The notes under the pieces are model-generated. The model was not told the DNA's origin. It ran no database searches and saw only the letters and a program-made list of their open reading frames with translations. A DNA stretch of 64,000 nt from an uncultured Massilia sp. Its GTDB lineage: Bacteria > Pseudomonadota > Gammaproteobacteria > Burkholderiales > Burkholderiaceae_D. Of this stretch, positions 14,874 to 23,434 are shown in pieces. The stretch is from contig NZ_CAJYEB010000012.1 of NCBI RefSeq assembly GCF_913773735.1, positions 1-64,000 on the forward strand, written 5' to 3'. Position numbers and translations under genes: made by a program. Each line of letters begins with the position of its first letter. Position 1 is the first letter of the stretch.

Positions 14874-16683
14874 CGCCGTCGCACCAGGGGAGGACGCGCT
14901 GCTGGACGCCTGGCGCGCCGCCTGGCCGCGCGCGCTGGCGGCATGGAGCCGCTACACGCGCCTGCACGACCCGCGCCTGTGCGCGACGACCGTCGAGGCG
15001 GCGCAGGAAGGCCTGCAGGGAAGCTTCGCGATGATCCGCCTGCTCGACCAGGGCGTGGTGATCGACCTCGAGGCCGTGCAGCGTCACGGGTTGCAGGACT
15101 ACGCCGTCGAGATCCTGGCCCACGAGATCGGCCACCACGTGCTGGCGCCCGCCAGTGCCACCGACCACTACCGCCTGCTGGCGCGCATGCGCCGCGCGCT
15201 GCCGACCTTCGAATCGGCAACCGCCATGGTCGCCAACCTGTACACCGACCTCTTGATCAACGACCGCCTGCAGCGCCAGGACGGCCTGCGCATGGCCGAC
15301 GTGTACCGGGCGCTGGCGCGCGGCACGGCCTCGTCCGACCCGCTGTGGACCTTCTACATGCGCAGCTACGAGCACCTGTGGAAGCGCGAGCGTGGCGAAC
15401 TGGCGGGCGCCGGCGTCACCGAGGCCATCGACACCGATGCCTGGCTGTGCGCGCGCCTGGTGCGCGCCTATGCCGGCGACTGGCTGCGCGGCGGCGCGCG
15501 TTTCGCGGCGCTGGTGCTGCCCTACCTGGTGGAGCAGGGGGCCGGGCTGGCGTCGCTGCGCGCCCTGCACGACACCGCGGGCGCCGCCGCCGGCTGCCAG
15601 CCGGGCGCCGTGCACGAGATCGAGGAGGACGAGCGCGACGCCGACTGCCATCCGTCGCGCGACCCGCTGGTGATGGGAGCAGCGGCCGGGCCGGACGCGC
15701 CGGACGAGCCGGGCGAGTCGGACGGGGCCGACCGGCCGCGGCAGGGCGCAGGCCAGGCACGCGAACCGTTCGAGTACGGCGAGATCCTGAAGGCGGCCGG
15801 CGTCGCCCTGGACGACCACGAGATCGCGATGCGCTACTACCGCGAGCGCGCGCTGCCGCACCTGGTGCCGTTCCCCGCGCGCCGGCCGGCGCCATCCACC
15901 GAGCCGCGCATCGCCGCGCCCGAGCCGTGGGACATCGGCGACCCGCTGGAGGAAATCGACTGGCTGCACAGCCTCGGCATCAGCCCCCGTCCGGTGCCGG
16001 GCCTGACCATGGTGCGGCGCGCGCTCGAGGACGATCCGGGCGAAGCGTGCCGCCCCGAACCCGTGGACCTCGACGTCTACGTCGACAGTTCCGGCTCGAT
16101 GCCCGATCCGCAGCGGCAGGTGTCGTATCCCGCGCTGGCCGGCGCCATCGTCGCGCTGTCGGCGCTGCGCGCGGGCGCATCGGTGCAGGCGACGCTGTGG
16201 AGCGGCAAGGAGCAGGTGCTCGGCACCGACGGCTTCGTGCGCGACGCCGATGCCGTGCTGCGCGTGCTGACCGGCTTCTTCGGCGGCGCCACCTGCTTCC
16301 CGATCCACCGCCTGCGCGCGACCTACGAAGCGCGCACGGGCCGCGGCCGCCGGCGCGGCGCCCACCTCCTGATGATCTCGGACGACGGCATCACGACCAT
16401 GTTCGACCGCGACGAGCGTGGCGCCAGCGGCTGGGACGTCGCCGCCCGGGCGCTGGCGACGGCCGGCGCCGGCGGCACGATGGCGCTGGACGTGCCGCCG
16501 GAGTGGGACGCGCTGGCGCGCTCGTCGCGCATCGCGCCCTACCGCGACCTGCTGCGCGCCCGGGACGAACAGGGCTGGGAGATCCACGCGGTGGCCGACA
16601 TGGCGCAGCTGGTCGCGTTTGCGCGGGCGTTCAGCCGGCGCCACTACGGTGCGCAGCCCGCGCAGGCGGGGGCGCGGCCATGA
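14866..16683 (+). CDS. zincin-type metallopeptidase domain fused to vWA domain
   Basis: The 605-residue protein has a helical N-terminal domain carrying HEIGHH (86-91), a zinc-protease HEXXH motif, followed by acidic residues that could complete the metal site. A low-complexity acidic stretch (about residues 245-300) leads to a C-terminal vWA domain with the MIDAS motif DSSGSM (407-412). Such proteins are partners of MoxR ATPases. The protease-like domain may process a client once the ATPase and vWA have engaged it, but catalysis is inferred. The gene overlaps its upstream neighbour by 8 bp and the downstream one by 4 bp (ATGA), indicating tight translational coupling. Confidence 0.8.
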   Translation: MTDAVAPGEDALLDAWRAAWPRALAAWSRYTRLHDPRLCATTVEAAQEGLQGSFAMIRLLDQGVVIDLEAVQRHGLQDYAVEILAHEIGHHVLAPASATDHYRLLARMRRALPTFESATAMVANLYTDLLINDRLQRQDGLRMADVYRALARGTASSDPLWTFYMRSYEHLWKRERGELAGAGVTEAIDTDAWLCARLVRAYAGDWLRGGARFAALVLPYLVEQGAGLASLRALHDTAGAAAGCQPGAVHEIEEDERDADCHPSRDPLVMGAAAGPDAPDEPGESDGADRPRQGAGQAREPFEYGEILKAAGVALDDHEIAMRYYRERALPHLVPFPARRPAPSTEPRIAAPEPWDIGDPLEEIDWLHSLGISPRPVPGLTMVRRALEDDPGEACRPEPVDLDVYVDSSGSMPDPQRQVSYPALAGAIVALSALRAGASVQATLWSGKEQVLGTDGFVRDADAVLRVLTGFFGGATCFPIHRLRATYEARTGRGRRRGAHLLMISDDGITTMFDRDERGASGWDVAARALATAGAGGTMALDVPPEWDALARSSRIAPYRDLLRARDEQGWEIHAVADMAQLVAFARAFSRRHYGAQPAQAGARP

Positions 16684-17264
16684 CGCGCGCCGGACCCGCG
16701 CTGGAAACGTTGCTGCGGCGCCTGGCCGACACGCCGCCCGACTTCCTCGACGAGCCAAGGATCGGCGGCGCCGGACGCATCGTCGTCCCGGCCGTGGTCA
16801 ACGACCTGCTGCGCCTGCACGGCGCGCGCGCCACGCTGGAGGCGCTGCGTCCGTTCGCCGCGAGCGCGGCACGCGCCGAGCGCAACCGGCTGGCGCTGGT
16901 CCTGGTCGTCGCCTGGCTGCTGGCCGACGACTGGTTCGTGGCGGCGCAGCCGGGCCAGGAGGCGCTGCTGCGCGTGCTGGCCGGGGTGCCGGCCGAGCTG
17001 GCGCCGGCCGCGGCGGCGCCGGCCTTCGTCGAGGATGGCGAGCGGCGCGAGGAGCTGGCGCGCGTCGTGCTGGCCGGCCTGGACGTCCTGCCCGGGGACG
17101 AGACGGCGGCGCAGGCGGCCGACCGGCTGGCCGCGATCAGTGCGACGGAACGCCGGCGCTTGCTCGACGCCAGCCGCGCCGCCGAGGAACGGGCGCGCGC
17201 GATCCGCGAGGCGCTGGCGAAGAAGGTCGCGGACGAATCGGCCGACAAGTGGACGCGCGAGTAG
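16680..17264 (+). CDS. small uncharacterised protein of the Ter/MoxR locus
   Basis: The 194-residue protein has no signal peptide or membrane span. The middle is rich in Ala and Leu, and the last 45 residues form a charged helix (ERRRLLDASRAAEERARAI), probably a coiled coil. The start overlaps the zincin-vWA stop codon as ATGA, so it is translated from the same message. I see no catalytic motif and cannot name the family. By position it is likely to be a structural or adaptor subunit of the MoxR/vWA complex. Confidence 0.7.
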   Translation: MTRAGPALETLLRRLADTPPDFLDEPRIGGAGRIVVPAVVNDLLRLHGARATLEALRPFAASAARAERNRLALVLVVAWLLADDWFVAAQPGQEALLRVLAGVPAELAPAAAAPAFVEDGERREELARVVLAGLDVLPGDETAAQAADRLAAISATERRRLLDASRAAEERARAIREALAKKVADESADKWTRE

Positions 17265-17285
17265 GCCGCACATGATGAGCAAACG

Positions 17286-18683
17286 ATGGGACGGATGACG
17301 GGCAATACGGCGGGCAATACGGCGGGCAATACGGACACGCAGGACGTCGACCCGCTCGACCGCGAACGCTTCCCGACGCTCAGCGACCATGGCCGGCGCA
17401 TGCTGGCGTTCATGCGCGGCCACCCGTGCGCGCCCATCTACCGCAACCGCAGCGGCAACCGCCTGCTGGCGCACGAGGTGGGGGCGCAACTGGCCTACGA
17501 GGACGAAGTCGGCGCCGCGGCGATCGACTGGACGCCGGGCGTGGCGCCGGACTGGGTCGGCCCGTTCGTGGCCGAGGCGTTCCGCACGGTCCCGCACTAC
17601 CGCGCCCTCGGCGCGCCGCCGCGCCGCCTGGAAGACGTGGCGCCGGTGGGCCGCGCCGACCTGGCCGCCGACGTCGCCGCCTTCGTGCCGGACCACGTGC
17701 CGCTGGAGCGCATGATCAACTTCCGCACCACCGGCACGACCGGCCACCCGCTGGTGCTGCCGTCGCATCCGGTGGTGGCCGCGCGCTACGCGGCCTTCCA
17801 CAAGCGCGCGCTGCGCCGCGTCGGCATCGTGCCGGCGCACGGGCGCGGCCAGGTCGGCGTGGTGCTGCTGGGCTGCCAGCGGCGCTGCTTCACCTATGTG
17901 TCCGTGTCGCCGGCGATGGGCGAGTCGGGCCTGGCCAAGATCAACCTGCACCCGGACGACTGGCGCGACCCTGCGCACCGCGCGCCCTACCTCGACGCGC
18001 TGGCGCCGGAGATCGTCGCCGGCGATCCGATTTCGTTCGCCGCCTACCTCGACCTGCCGCTCCGGCATGCGCCGCGCGCGCTGATCTCCGTGTCGATGCT
18101 GCTGCTGCCGGGCCTGCGCGAACGGCTGGAGCGCCGCTTCGGCTGTCCGGTGCTGGACATCTATTCGCTGGGCGAGGTGGGCCCGGTCGGCGTGTTCGAC
18201 GCCACGCTCGTCGGCCACTTGCTGCTGCAGCCGCGCCTGTACGTGGAAATCCTGGACGGGGCGGGGCGGCCGCTGCCGCCCGGCGCGGTCGGGGAAGTGG
18301 CGGTGACGGGAGGTTTCAATTTCTGCCTGCCGCTGCTGCGCTACCGTACCGGGGACTTCGCCGCCTTGTCCGCCAGCCCCGAGGGGCCGGTGCTGGCCGG
18401 CCTGTCCGGACGGCGGCCGGTGCGCTACCTGGCGCGCGGCGCCTGGATCAACAATATCGACGTCACGCATGCGCTGCAGGACCTGCCGATCCCGCACTTC
18501 AACGTGCACCAGCGCGCCGACGCCAGCGTGCTGCTGAAGATCTCCCCGGGTGCGCTGGCCGCGGCGCCGGCGGCGCGCCGTGCGCTGGAGGCCTTGTTCG
18601 GCACGCCGGTGACGGTGGAACCGCTGGCGGCCGACGACAAGACGCTGCAATACACCTCGGCCCTGGACGGCGCCCATGGATAG
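17286..18683 (+). CDS. PaaK-type adenylate-forming enzyme
   Basis: The 465-residue protein of the ANL superfamily is related to phenylacetate-CoA ligases. Visible motifs are the nucleotide-binding FRTTGTTGHPL (A3-like), YSLGEVGPVG (A5-like) and LPLLRYRTGDFA (A8-like). It should activate a carboxylic acid as an acyl-adenylate and may pass it to CoA, an amine or a carrier. The substrate is unknown. The N-terminus contains three 12-bp repeats coding for TGNTAGNTAGNT, and an alternative ATG lies three codons in. Neither start has a clear ribosome-binding site. It ends 8 bp inside the NadR-like gene. The pairing with a NadR enzyme in a Ter operon suggests a small-molecule product. Confidence 0.8.
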   Translation: MGRMTGNTAGNTAGNTDTQDVDPLDRERFPTLSDHGRRMLAFMRGHPCAPIYRNRSGNRLLAHEVGAQLAYEDEVGAAAIDWTPGVAPDWVGPFVAEAFRTVPHYRALGAPPRRLEDVAPVGRADLAADVAAFVPDHVPLERMINFRTTGTTGHPLVLPSHPVVAARYAAFHKRALRRVGIVPAHGRGQVGVVLLGCQRRCFTYVSVSPAMGESGLAKINLHPDDWRDPAHRAPYLDALAPEIVAGDPISFAAYLDLPLRHAPRALISVSMLLLPGLRERLERRFGCPVLDIYSLGEVGPVGVFDATLVGHLLLQPRLYVEILDGAGRPLPPGAVGEVAVTGGFNFCLPLLRYRTGDFAALSASPEGPVLAGLSGRRPVRYLARGAWINNIDVTHALQDLPIPHFNVHQRADASVLLKISPGALAAAPAARRALEALFGTPVTVEPLAADDKTLQYTSALDGAHG

Positions 18684-19734
18684 GCCGGCGAAGCCATACC
18701 GGCGCGGCCTCGTCGTCGGCAAGTTCTGTCCGCTGCACCGCGGCCACGTGCACCTGATCCGGCGTGCCGTCGACGCCTGCGACGAGGTGCTGGTACTCAG
18801 CTGGACGAAACCGGAATTCGACGGCTGCGGCCCCGCCGCGCGCGCATCGTGGCTGGCGCGGCTGTTTCCGCACGTGCGCGCGCTGGTGGTGGACGATGCG
18901 TCCCTGGCCGGCCTGTGCGCCCGGGCCGGCCTGGCGCCCCGCGTCCTGCCGCACAACGACGCGCACGCGCAGGTGCAGCGCGAGTTCGCGGCCTGGCTGT
19001 GCCAGGCGATCTGCGGCGTGACGGTGGACGCCGTGTTCACCAGCGAGGACTACGGCGACGGCTTCGCGCGCGCGCTCACGCGCCATTTCGGGGCGCCGGT
19101 GCGGCACGTGTGCGTCGACCGGGCGCGCCTGGCGGTGCCGGTGTCGGGTACCCGCGTGCGCGCCGACGTGCACGGCGCGCGCGCCTTCCTGGACCCGGTC
19201 GTGTACGGCGATTTCGTGCGCCGCGCCTGCCTGCTGGGCGGCGAGTCCAGCGGCAAGACGACGCTGGCGCGCGCGCTCGCCGCGCGCCTGGGCACCGCCT
19301 GGGCGCCGGAACTGGGGCGCGAGCTGTGGGAAGCGCAGGACGGCGTGCTGGCCTACGCCGACATGCTGCGCATCGCCGAGGGCCAGGCGGCGCGCGAGGC
19401 GCGGCTGGCGCAGGACGCCGTGCGCTGGCTGCTGTGCGACAGCAGCGCGCTGACGACCGTGTTCTACAGCCTGGACGGCTTCGGGCGCGTCGACCCCGCC
19501 GTGCGCCGGCTGGCGCTGCGGCCCTACGACTACACCTTCGTGTGCGCGCCGGACTTCCCGTTCGTGCAGGACGGCACCCGCCGCGACGGTGCTTTCCGCG
19601 CGCGCCAGCACCGCTGGTATCTCGCCGTGCTGGAGGCGCGCGGCATCCCGTACACCCTGCTGGAAGGGCCGCTCGAACGACGGATCGAAATCGCGTGCCG
19701 GGTGCTGGAGGCGTCCGCACGGCGGCCCCGCTGA
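18676..19734 (+). CDS. NadR-like NMN adenylyltransferase / ribosylnicotinamide kinase
   Basis: The 352-residue two-domain enzyme has an N-terminal nucleotidyltransferase with GKFCPLHRGHVHLI (15-28, containing the HxGH-type motif) and SGTRVRADV (the ISxTx-like motif). A P-loop kinase follows, with Walker A GGESSGKTT at 188-196. NadR proteins phosphorylate nicotinamide riboside and adenylate NMN to give NAD. This one lacks the N-terminal DNA-binding domain of enterobacterial NadR, so it is purely enzymatic. It ends the Ter operon, overlapping the adenylating enzyme by 8 bp. It may serve NAD salvage, or make or modify a nucleotide signal specific to the Ter system. The latter is inference from context. 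Confidence 0.88.
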   Translation: MDRPAKPYRRGLVVGKFCPLHRGHVHLIRRAVDACDEVLVLSWTKPEFDGCGPAARASWLARLFPHVRALVVDDASLAGLCARAGLAPRVLPHNDAHAQVQREFAAWLCQAICGVTVDAVFTSEDYGDGFARALTRHFGAPVRHVCVDRARLAVPVSGTRVRADVHGARAFLDPVVYGDFVRRACLLGGESSGKTTLARALAARLGTAWAPELGRELWEAQDGVLAYADMLRIAEGQAAREARLAQDAVRWLLCDSSALTTVFYSLDGFGRVDPAVRRLALRPYDYTFVCAPDFPFVQDGTRRDGAFRARQHRWYLAVLEARGIPYTLLEGPLERRIEIACRVLEASARRPR

Positions 19735-19929
19735 CTTGTCGCCAAGTCTTCGCCGTGCGCGACGCCACCCATCGTTCATGCTGCAGTCGGAAACATCGTC
19801 AACCGCGCCCGCCTGGACGCGCGGGACCCGATCGTCGATGACGACCTCGAGAAGGGCGCGGGCGGACGGCCCGATCGCCGACGTTTGTCGGGCCTGCGCA
19901 GGGCAGACGGTATCGGCTTCGCCTGCGGC

Positions 19930-20919
19930 TCACAGCTTGTCGAACTTGCCGTTGTCCCGCAACTGGTAGCGCTTCTTGCCGTCGCGGTCGACGCAGGCAT
20001 ACGCGTCGTCGATGGTGCAGCCTTCGTTCAACTGGTCGGTCACCTTGCCGTTGCGGATGGCGAGGTAGGCACCCGACATGGCATCGCGCTCGTCGTTGCC
20101 GCCCTCGAGGTCGTCCACGCGCACCAGCAGCACGTCCTTCAGCGGCGGCAGCAGCATGAAGGTCGGATGCAGCTTGCTGGCGAACGGCGGCGCATAGTCG
20201 TCCGCATGGTTGCCACCGCCTTTGTTGTAGTCGTGCCTGCCGATGAGTTGCGCCAGCGGGTCGGCATCCTTCTCGTTCGCCACGTACGGGTAGAACACGG
20301 GCGCGCATTTGTCGGTCGCCTGCGGCACGCCCCCGGCGCGCGGGATGATGCCCGCGCACAGGTGCGAAAAGGTGGCGGTGCTGAACGGCAGCTGGCTCAG
20401 CTTGCGGCCGCCGAGCGGGATCGACGGGTCGACGGGGCGCGCGGTGCCGCCGTCGCTGCGCACGTAGCTGTAGAAGGACGATCCAGCGAATGGCAGCAGC
20501 AAGCGCTTGTCGGTGACCAGGTAGTCGCCCAATGGGGTGGCGCAGTCGGTGTCGATGTCGGCCTCGTAATAGTCCGGGCCGCCCTTGAGCGAAAAGGCAA
20601 AGTGCTTCGCAAGATAGCCGTCCAGTGTCGTTTCGTCGACGCCGTCTTTCAACAGGGCCTGGAATGGCGTCGAATAAAGATAGCGTGTCTTTCTCAGCTT
20701 GACGAAGCAGGTCGGCGAAACAGCGGCGCTGCCGTTCACCATCTGGAGCCAGGGCGACTTCGGCGCAGCCACCTTGGCGCCGCCGTCGTAGTCCATCCCT
20801 TTTTCGTAGCGCCAGGTGCCGGACAAATCGACCGCGCAGGCCTGGCCTGCCAGCATGGTTGCGAGGACGAGGGGGAGCGCGAATGGATGCATGGTCCTGT
20901 CGTCAGTGCGATGAGTCAT
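19930..20919 (-). CDS. secreted protein of unknown function
   Basis: The protein of about 329 residues has a signal peptide (core ALPLVLATMLAGQACA). The mature part begins LSGTWRYEKGMDYDGG, like a lipocalin-style or periplasmic stress protein, but I do not recognise a family. Several cysteines (SPTCFVK, TDCATP, DKCAPVF, DYACVD) suggest disulfides in the periplasm. The ATG at 20919 has AGGA nine bases upstream. An alternative ATG at 20892 would give a tighter signal peptide. It is not clearly in an operon. Confidence 0.7.
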   Translation of the reverse strand: MTHRTDDRTMHPFALPLVLATMLAGQACAVDLSGTWRYEKGMDYDGGAKVAAPKSPWLQMVNGSAAVSPTCFVKLRKTRYLYSTPFQALLKDGVDETTLDGYLAKHFAFSLKGGPDYYEADIDTDCATPLGDYLVTDKRLLLPFAGSSFYSYVRSDGGTARPVDPSIPLGGRKLSQLPFSTATFSHLCAGIIPRAGGVPQATDKCAPVFYPYVANEKDADPLAQLIGRHDYNKGGGNHADDYAPPFASKLHPTFMLLPPLKDVLLVRVDDLEGGNDERDAMSGAYLAIRNGKVTDQLNEGCTIDDAYACVDRDGKKRYQLRDNGKFDKL

Positions 20920-21336
20920 CAATCTTGTTCCTGGAGATTTTCATGTCGGCTTGGCCGTTCCCTGCCCGTGACGACGTCGACACCGTCTTTCGATGGCGCG
21001 CGTGTCGACGCATCGACGCGATCGGTCTTTTCCCCCGCTTGAACGGGGGACGTCGTTGCCGGTGCTGGCGACACGGGAATGCCCGCGCAATGCATGCGCT
21101 CGAGGCGGTGTTCCTGCTTCGCCATGTCGCATAACGCTTGGCCGCCGGCCATGTCCTGCGAGGTGGCGTCATCGCGACCGGCCGTCGACGTCGGCGCGGA
21201 TCGCCCCCCGTCATCCGATGTAACGATTACGGCTGTAAGTATTACAGATTCTCGTTCCTGCAGGCATACGATCGAATCGTGCGCGCACGCGACTATACTG
21301 GCTGTCCCGACGATGCAGGAAAGAGGAGTCAACCGT
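20920..21336. other. gene-free stretch upstream of glutathione peroxidase
   Basis: This is about 415 bp with no convincing gene. It contains an inverted repeat CCCCCGCTTGAACGGGGG (about 21033-21050) and a palindrome-like CGTGCGCGCACG (21278-21289). A TATACT hexamer (21294-21299) follows, a credible -10 for the peroxidase gene. The segment AATCGTGCGC at 21275-21284 is the reverse complement of a motif repeated in the two T6SS intergenic regions. Confidence 0.5.
21294..21299 (+). promoter_or_regulatory. candidate -10 element before glutathione peroxidase
   Basis: TATACT, in the context GCGACTATACTGG, is the best -10 match in the gap and lies 38 bp before the start codon. It is preceded directly by the CGTGCGCGCACG palindrome, which could be an operator. 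No strong -35 is visible, so activation may be needed. Confidence 0.45.
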
Positions 21337-21894
21337 ATGGACAAGGAAATCGGCGACATCCCGTTCCGCCTGATGGACGGCGGCGAATCGACGCTGTCCG
21401 CCTGGCGCGGCAAGGTGGTGCTGGTGGTGAACGTGGCGTCGCAGTGCGGCCTGACGCCGCAATACGAAGGGCTGGAGCGCCTGTTCGAGCACAAGCGGGA
21501 CGCCGGCCTGGTGGTGCTGGGTTTCCCCGCCAACGACTTCGGCGCCCAGGAGCCGGGCAGCAACGAGGAGATCGCGGCGTTCTGCAGCGCGCGCTACCAG
21601 GTCGCCTTCCCGCTGGCGCAGAAGCTGTCGGTCAAGGGCCCGGATCGCCATCCGCTCTACGCGGCGCTGACAGCCAGCCAGCCGCGCGCCGCGGACCCGG
21701 CCGGCGGCGCATTGCGCGCCAAGCTGGAGGGCTACGGCTTCCGCCAGGACGACCCGACCGACGTGCTGTGGAATTTCGAAAAATTCCTCGTCGGCCGCGA
21801 CGGCCGCGTGGTGGCGCGCTTCAATCCGGACGTGGCGCCGGACGATCCGCAACTGCTGGCGGCGATCGACCGCGCGCTGGCGAACGATGCCTGA
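21337..21894 (+). CDS. glutathione peroxidase (BtuE-like)
   Basis: The 185-residue thioredoxin-fold enzyme has the active-site motif NVASQCGLTPQYEGLE, with cysteine as the peroxidatic residue. It also has GFPANDFGAQEPGSNEEI and WNFEKFLVGRDG, all diagnostic of the family. It reduces hydrogen peroxide and lipid peroxides, in most bacteria using thioredoxin or glutathione. It has no signal peptide, so it acts in the cytoplasm. The ATG at 21337 is chosen because AAGAGGAG lies just upstream and the protein then has normal length. Confidence 0.92.
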   Translation: MDKEIGDIPFRLMDGGESTLSAWRGKVVLVVNVASQCGLTPQYEGLERLFEHKRDAGLVVLGFPANDFGAQEPGSNEEIAAFCSARYQVAFPLAQKLSVKGPDRHPLYAALTASQPRAADPAGGALRAKLEGYGFRQDDPTDVLWNFEKFLVGRDGRVVARFNPDVAPDDPQLLAAIDRALANDA

Positions 21895-21912
21895 TCCCCA
21901 CCGGGGGCAAGG

Positions 21913-23172
21913 TCAGGGCCTGGTCTCCGTACAGAGCTCGTCCGGATGCTCGCTCAGCACGATGCGGCGGATCCGGTCGCGCTCGAAGAACGGCACCTCG
22001 GGGCAATAGCGCTTGCCCGCGGCGGTCGCCACCTGTTTCCAGCGCACCGCTTCGGAGCGCACCAGCTTGAGGGCGCCGTCCGGCGCGCGCTTCCAGACGT
22101 CGATGCGCGGCATCGGGGTCAGCGTGTCTTCCGACGTGCAATCCTTGAAGTCGCCGAGCGTCAGCACCAGCCGCGCGCCGATCTGCTCGACCCGTTCGGG
22201 GTAGTCGATGCGGCCGTCGCGATAGGCCGGCATTACGTAGCAGTAGCGCCGGGCGCCGCCGACGAGGACCGGCACCACGGCGCTGGTCGCCATCGCGCTT
22301 TGCATCAGGTTGCCGGCCTGCCAGCGATACGTGGTCACGCCGTGCTCGCAGCAGCCGTTGCGCCACTGCGACACGACGGCGGCGTGCGGCGCGTCGAACT
22401 CGGGCGCGGTCACTTCCTGCAGCGAATCCGGCGCGTCGCGGAAGCGCCCGCCGGCCCGGTCGAACAGCCAGCTCTGGTGCGGCACGTCGGGGCTGTTGGG
22501 CAGGTCCAGCGCCAGCGTCAGGTCGGGCGCGCCGTCGAAGTCGGCGTCGACGACGTTCGGCACGAACACGCCGCAGGTATTCTGCGAATCGGTGGGCAGT
22601 TCCTGGAACAGCTTGCCGTCGCGGTACAGCCGCACCGCCGAGACGTGCGGCGCGCGCTCGCAGCTGTCGTCGCGGTCCGGCAGGTCGCTCGCGACGATGC
22701 GCACGTCGAACGGGAACGGCTGCGTTTCGCGCAGGCGCAGCGGCAGGCTGCGCGTGCCGTCCGGCGCGCGCCAGGTGCCGGACGGCGCGCCGTCGGTCCA
22801 GTCCAGTTCCCAGGTGCCGGTATGGGCCGCGTGGGCGGACGACTTCTGCATGTCGCGCTCCGTCAGTTCGGCCTTGTCGTCCTTGATGTCGCCCTCCAGC
22901 GCCAGGCGCTTGCCGGGATCGATGGAGCAGGGCGCGTAGCAGTAGGAGCCGGACAGGCGGTCGTCGATGCGGATCAGCGTCGCCTCGACCGCCTTGTCGC
23001 CGATCCGGCCCGTGTACGTACGCGTCCAGGCGGGAAATTCGACGGGGTCGTCGCCTTCCCCGTCCTGGGCGGCCCAGGCGGGCGCGGACAGCAGGGGCAG
23101 CAGCAGGCAGGTCAGCAGCAGGCAGGTCAGCAGGGCGGCGAGGACAGAGCGGACGGAGCGGATGGCAGGCAT
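21913..23172 (-). CDS. large secreted protein of unknown function
   Basis: The 419-residue protein has a long, repetitive signal peptide (LLTCLLLTCLLLP) ending near PAWAAQDGEG. The mature protein has a beta-rich N-terminal half and, around the middle, VDADFDGAPDLTLAL, an FG-GAP or EF-hand-like calcium-binding loop. The C-terminal half contains a paired cysteine motif (RNGCCEHGV) and other cysteines suited to the periplasm. A similar arrangement occurs in XAC2610-type proteins, but I cannot assign it firmly. The start at 23172 was chosen for the signal peptide. It converges on the glutathione peroxidase gene 18 bp away. Confidence 0.65.
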   Translation of the reverse strand: MPAIRSVRSVLAALLTCLLLTCLLLPLLSAPAWAAQDGEGDDPVEFPAWTRTYTGRIGDKAVEATLIRIDDRLSGSYCYAPCSIDPGKRLALEGDIKDDKAELTERDMQKSSAHAAHTGTWELDWTDGAPSGTWRAPDGTRSLPLRLRETQPFPFDVRIVASDLPDRDDSCERAPHVSAVRLYRDGKLFQELPTDSQNTCGVFVPNVVDADFDGAPDLTLALDLPNSPDVPHQSWLFDRAGGRFRDAPDSLQEVTAPEFDAPHAAVVSQWRNGCCEHGVTTYRWQAGNLMQSAMATSAVVPVLVGGARRYCYVMPAYRDGRIDYPERVEQIGARLVLTLGDFKDCTSEDTLTPMPRIDVWKRAPDGALKLVRSEAVRWKQVATAAGKRYCPEVPFFERDRIRRIVLSEHPDELCTETRP

Positions 23173-23434
23173 GGTTCGGGGCGCTTTCACCTTGTTGGCG
23201 GCGTGGGTCGATGGGACGCGGCGCCGGGCGATTCCGGCCGGCGCAACCGTGAGTGTACAAGCGTCTGCGTCGGGTTGCCACTTCGGCATTGTGCCGGGTG
23301 CCCGCCCCCTGTCGTCCATGCGCGTGCCCGGCGGTCCTGGCGCCAGCGGGCCGCCGGTCGGACTCAGGCGCGCATGCGGCGACCAGCCGTGCAGGACGGC
23401 GTCTCCGCCGAAGGCGGCGGCGCGGCCGGCGCCA

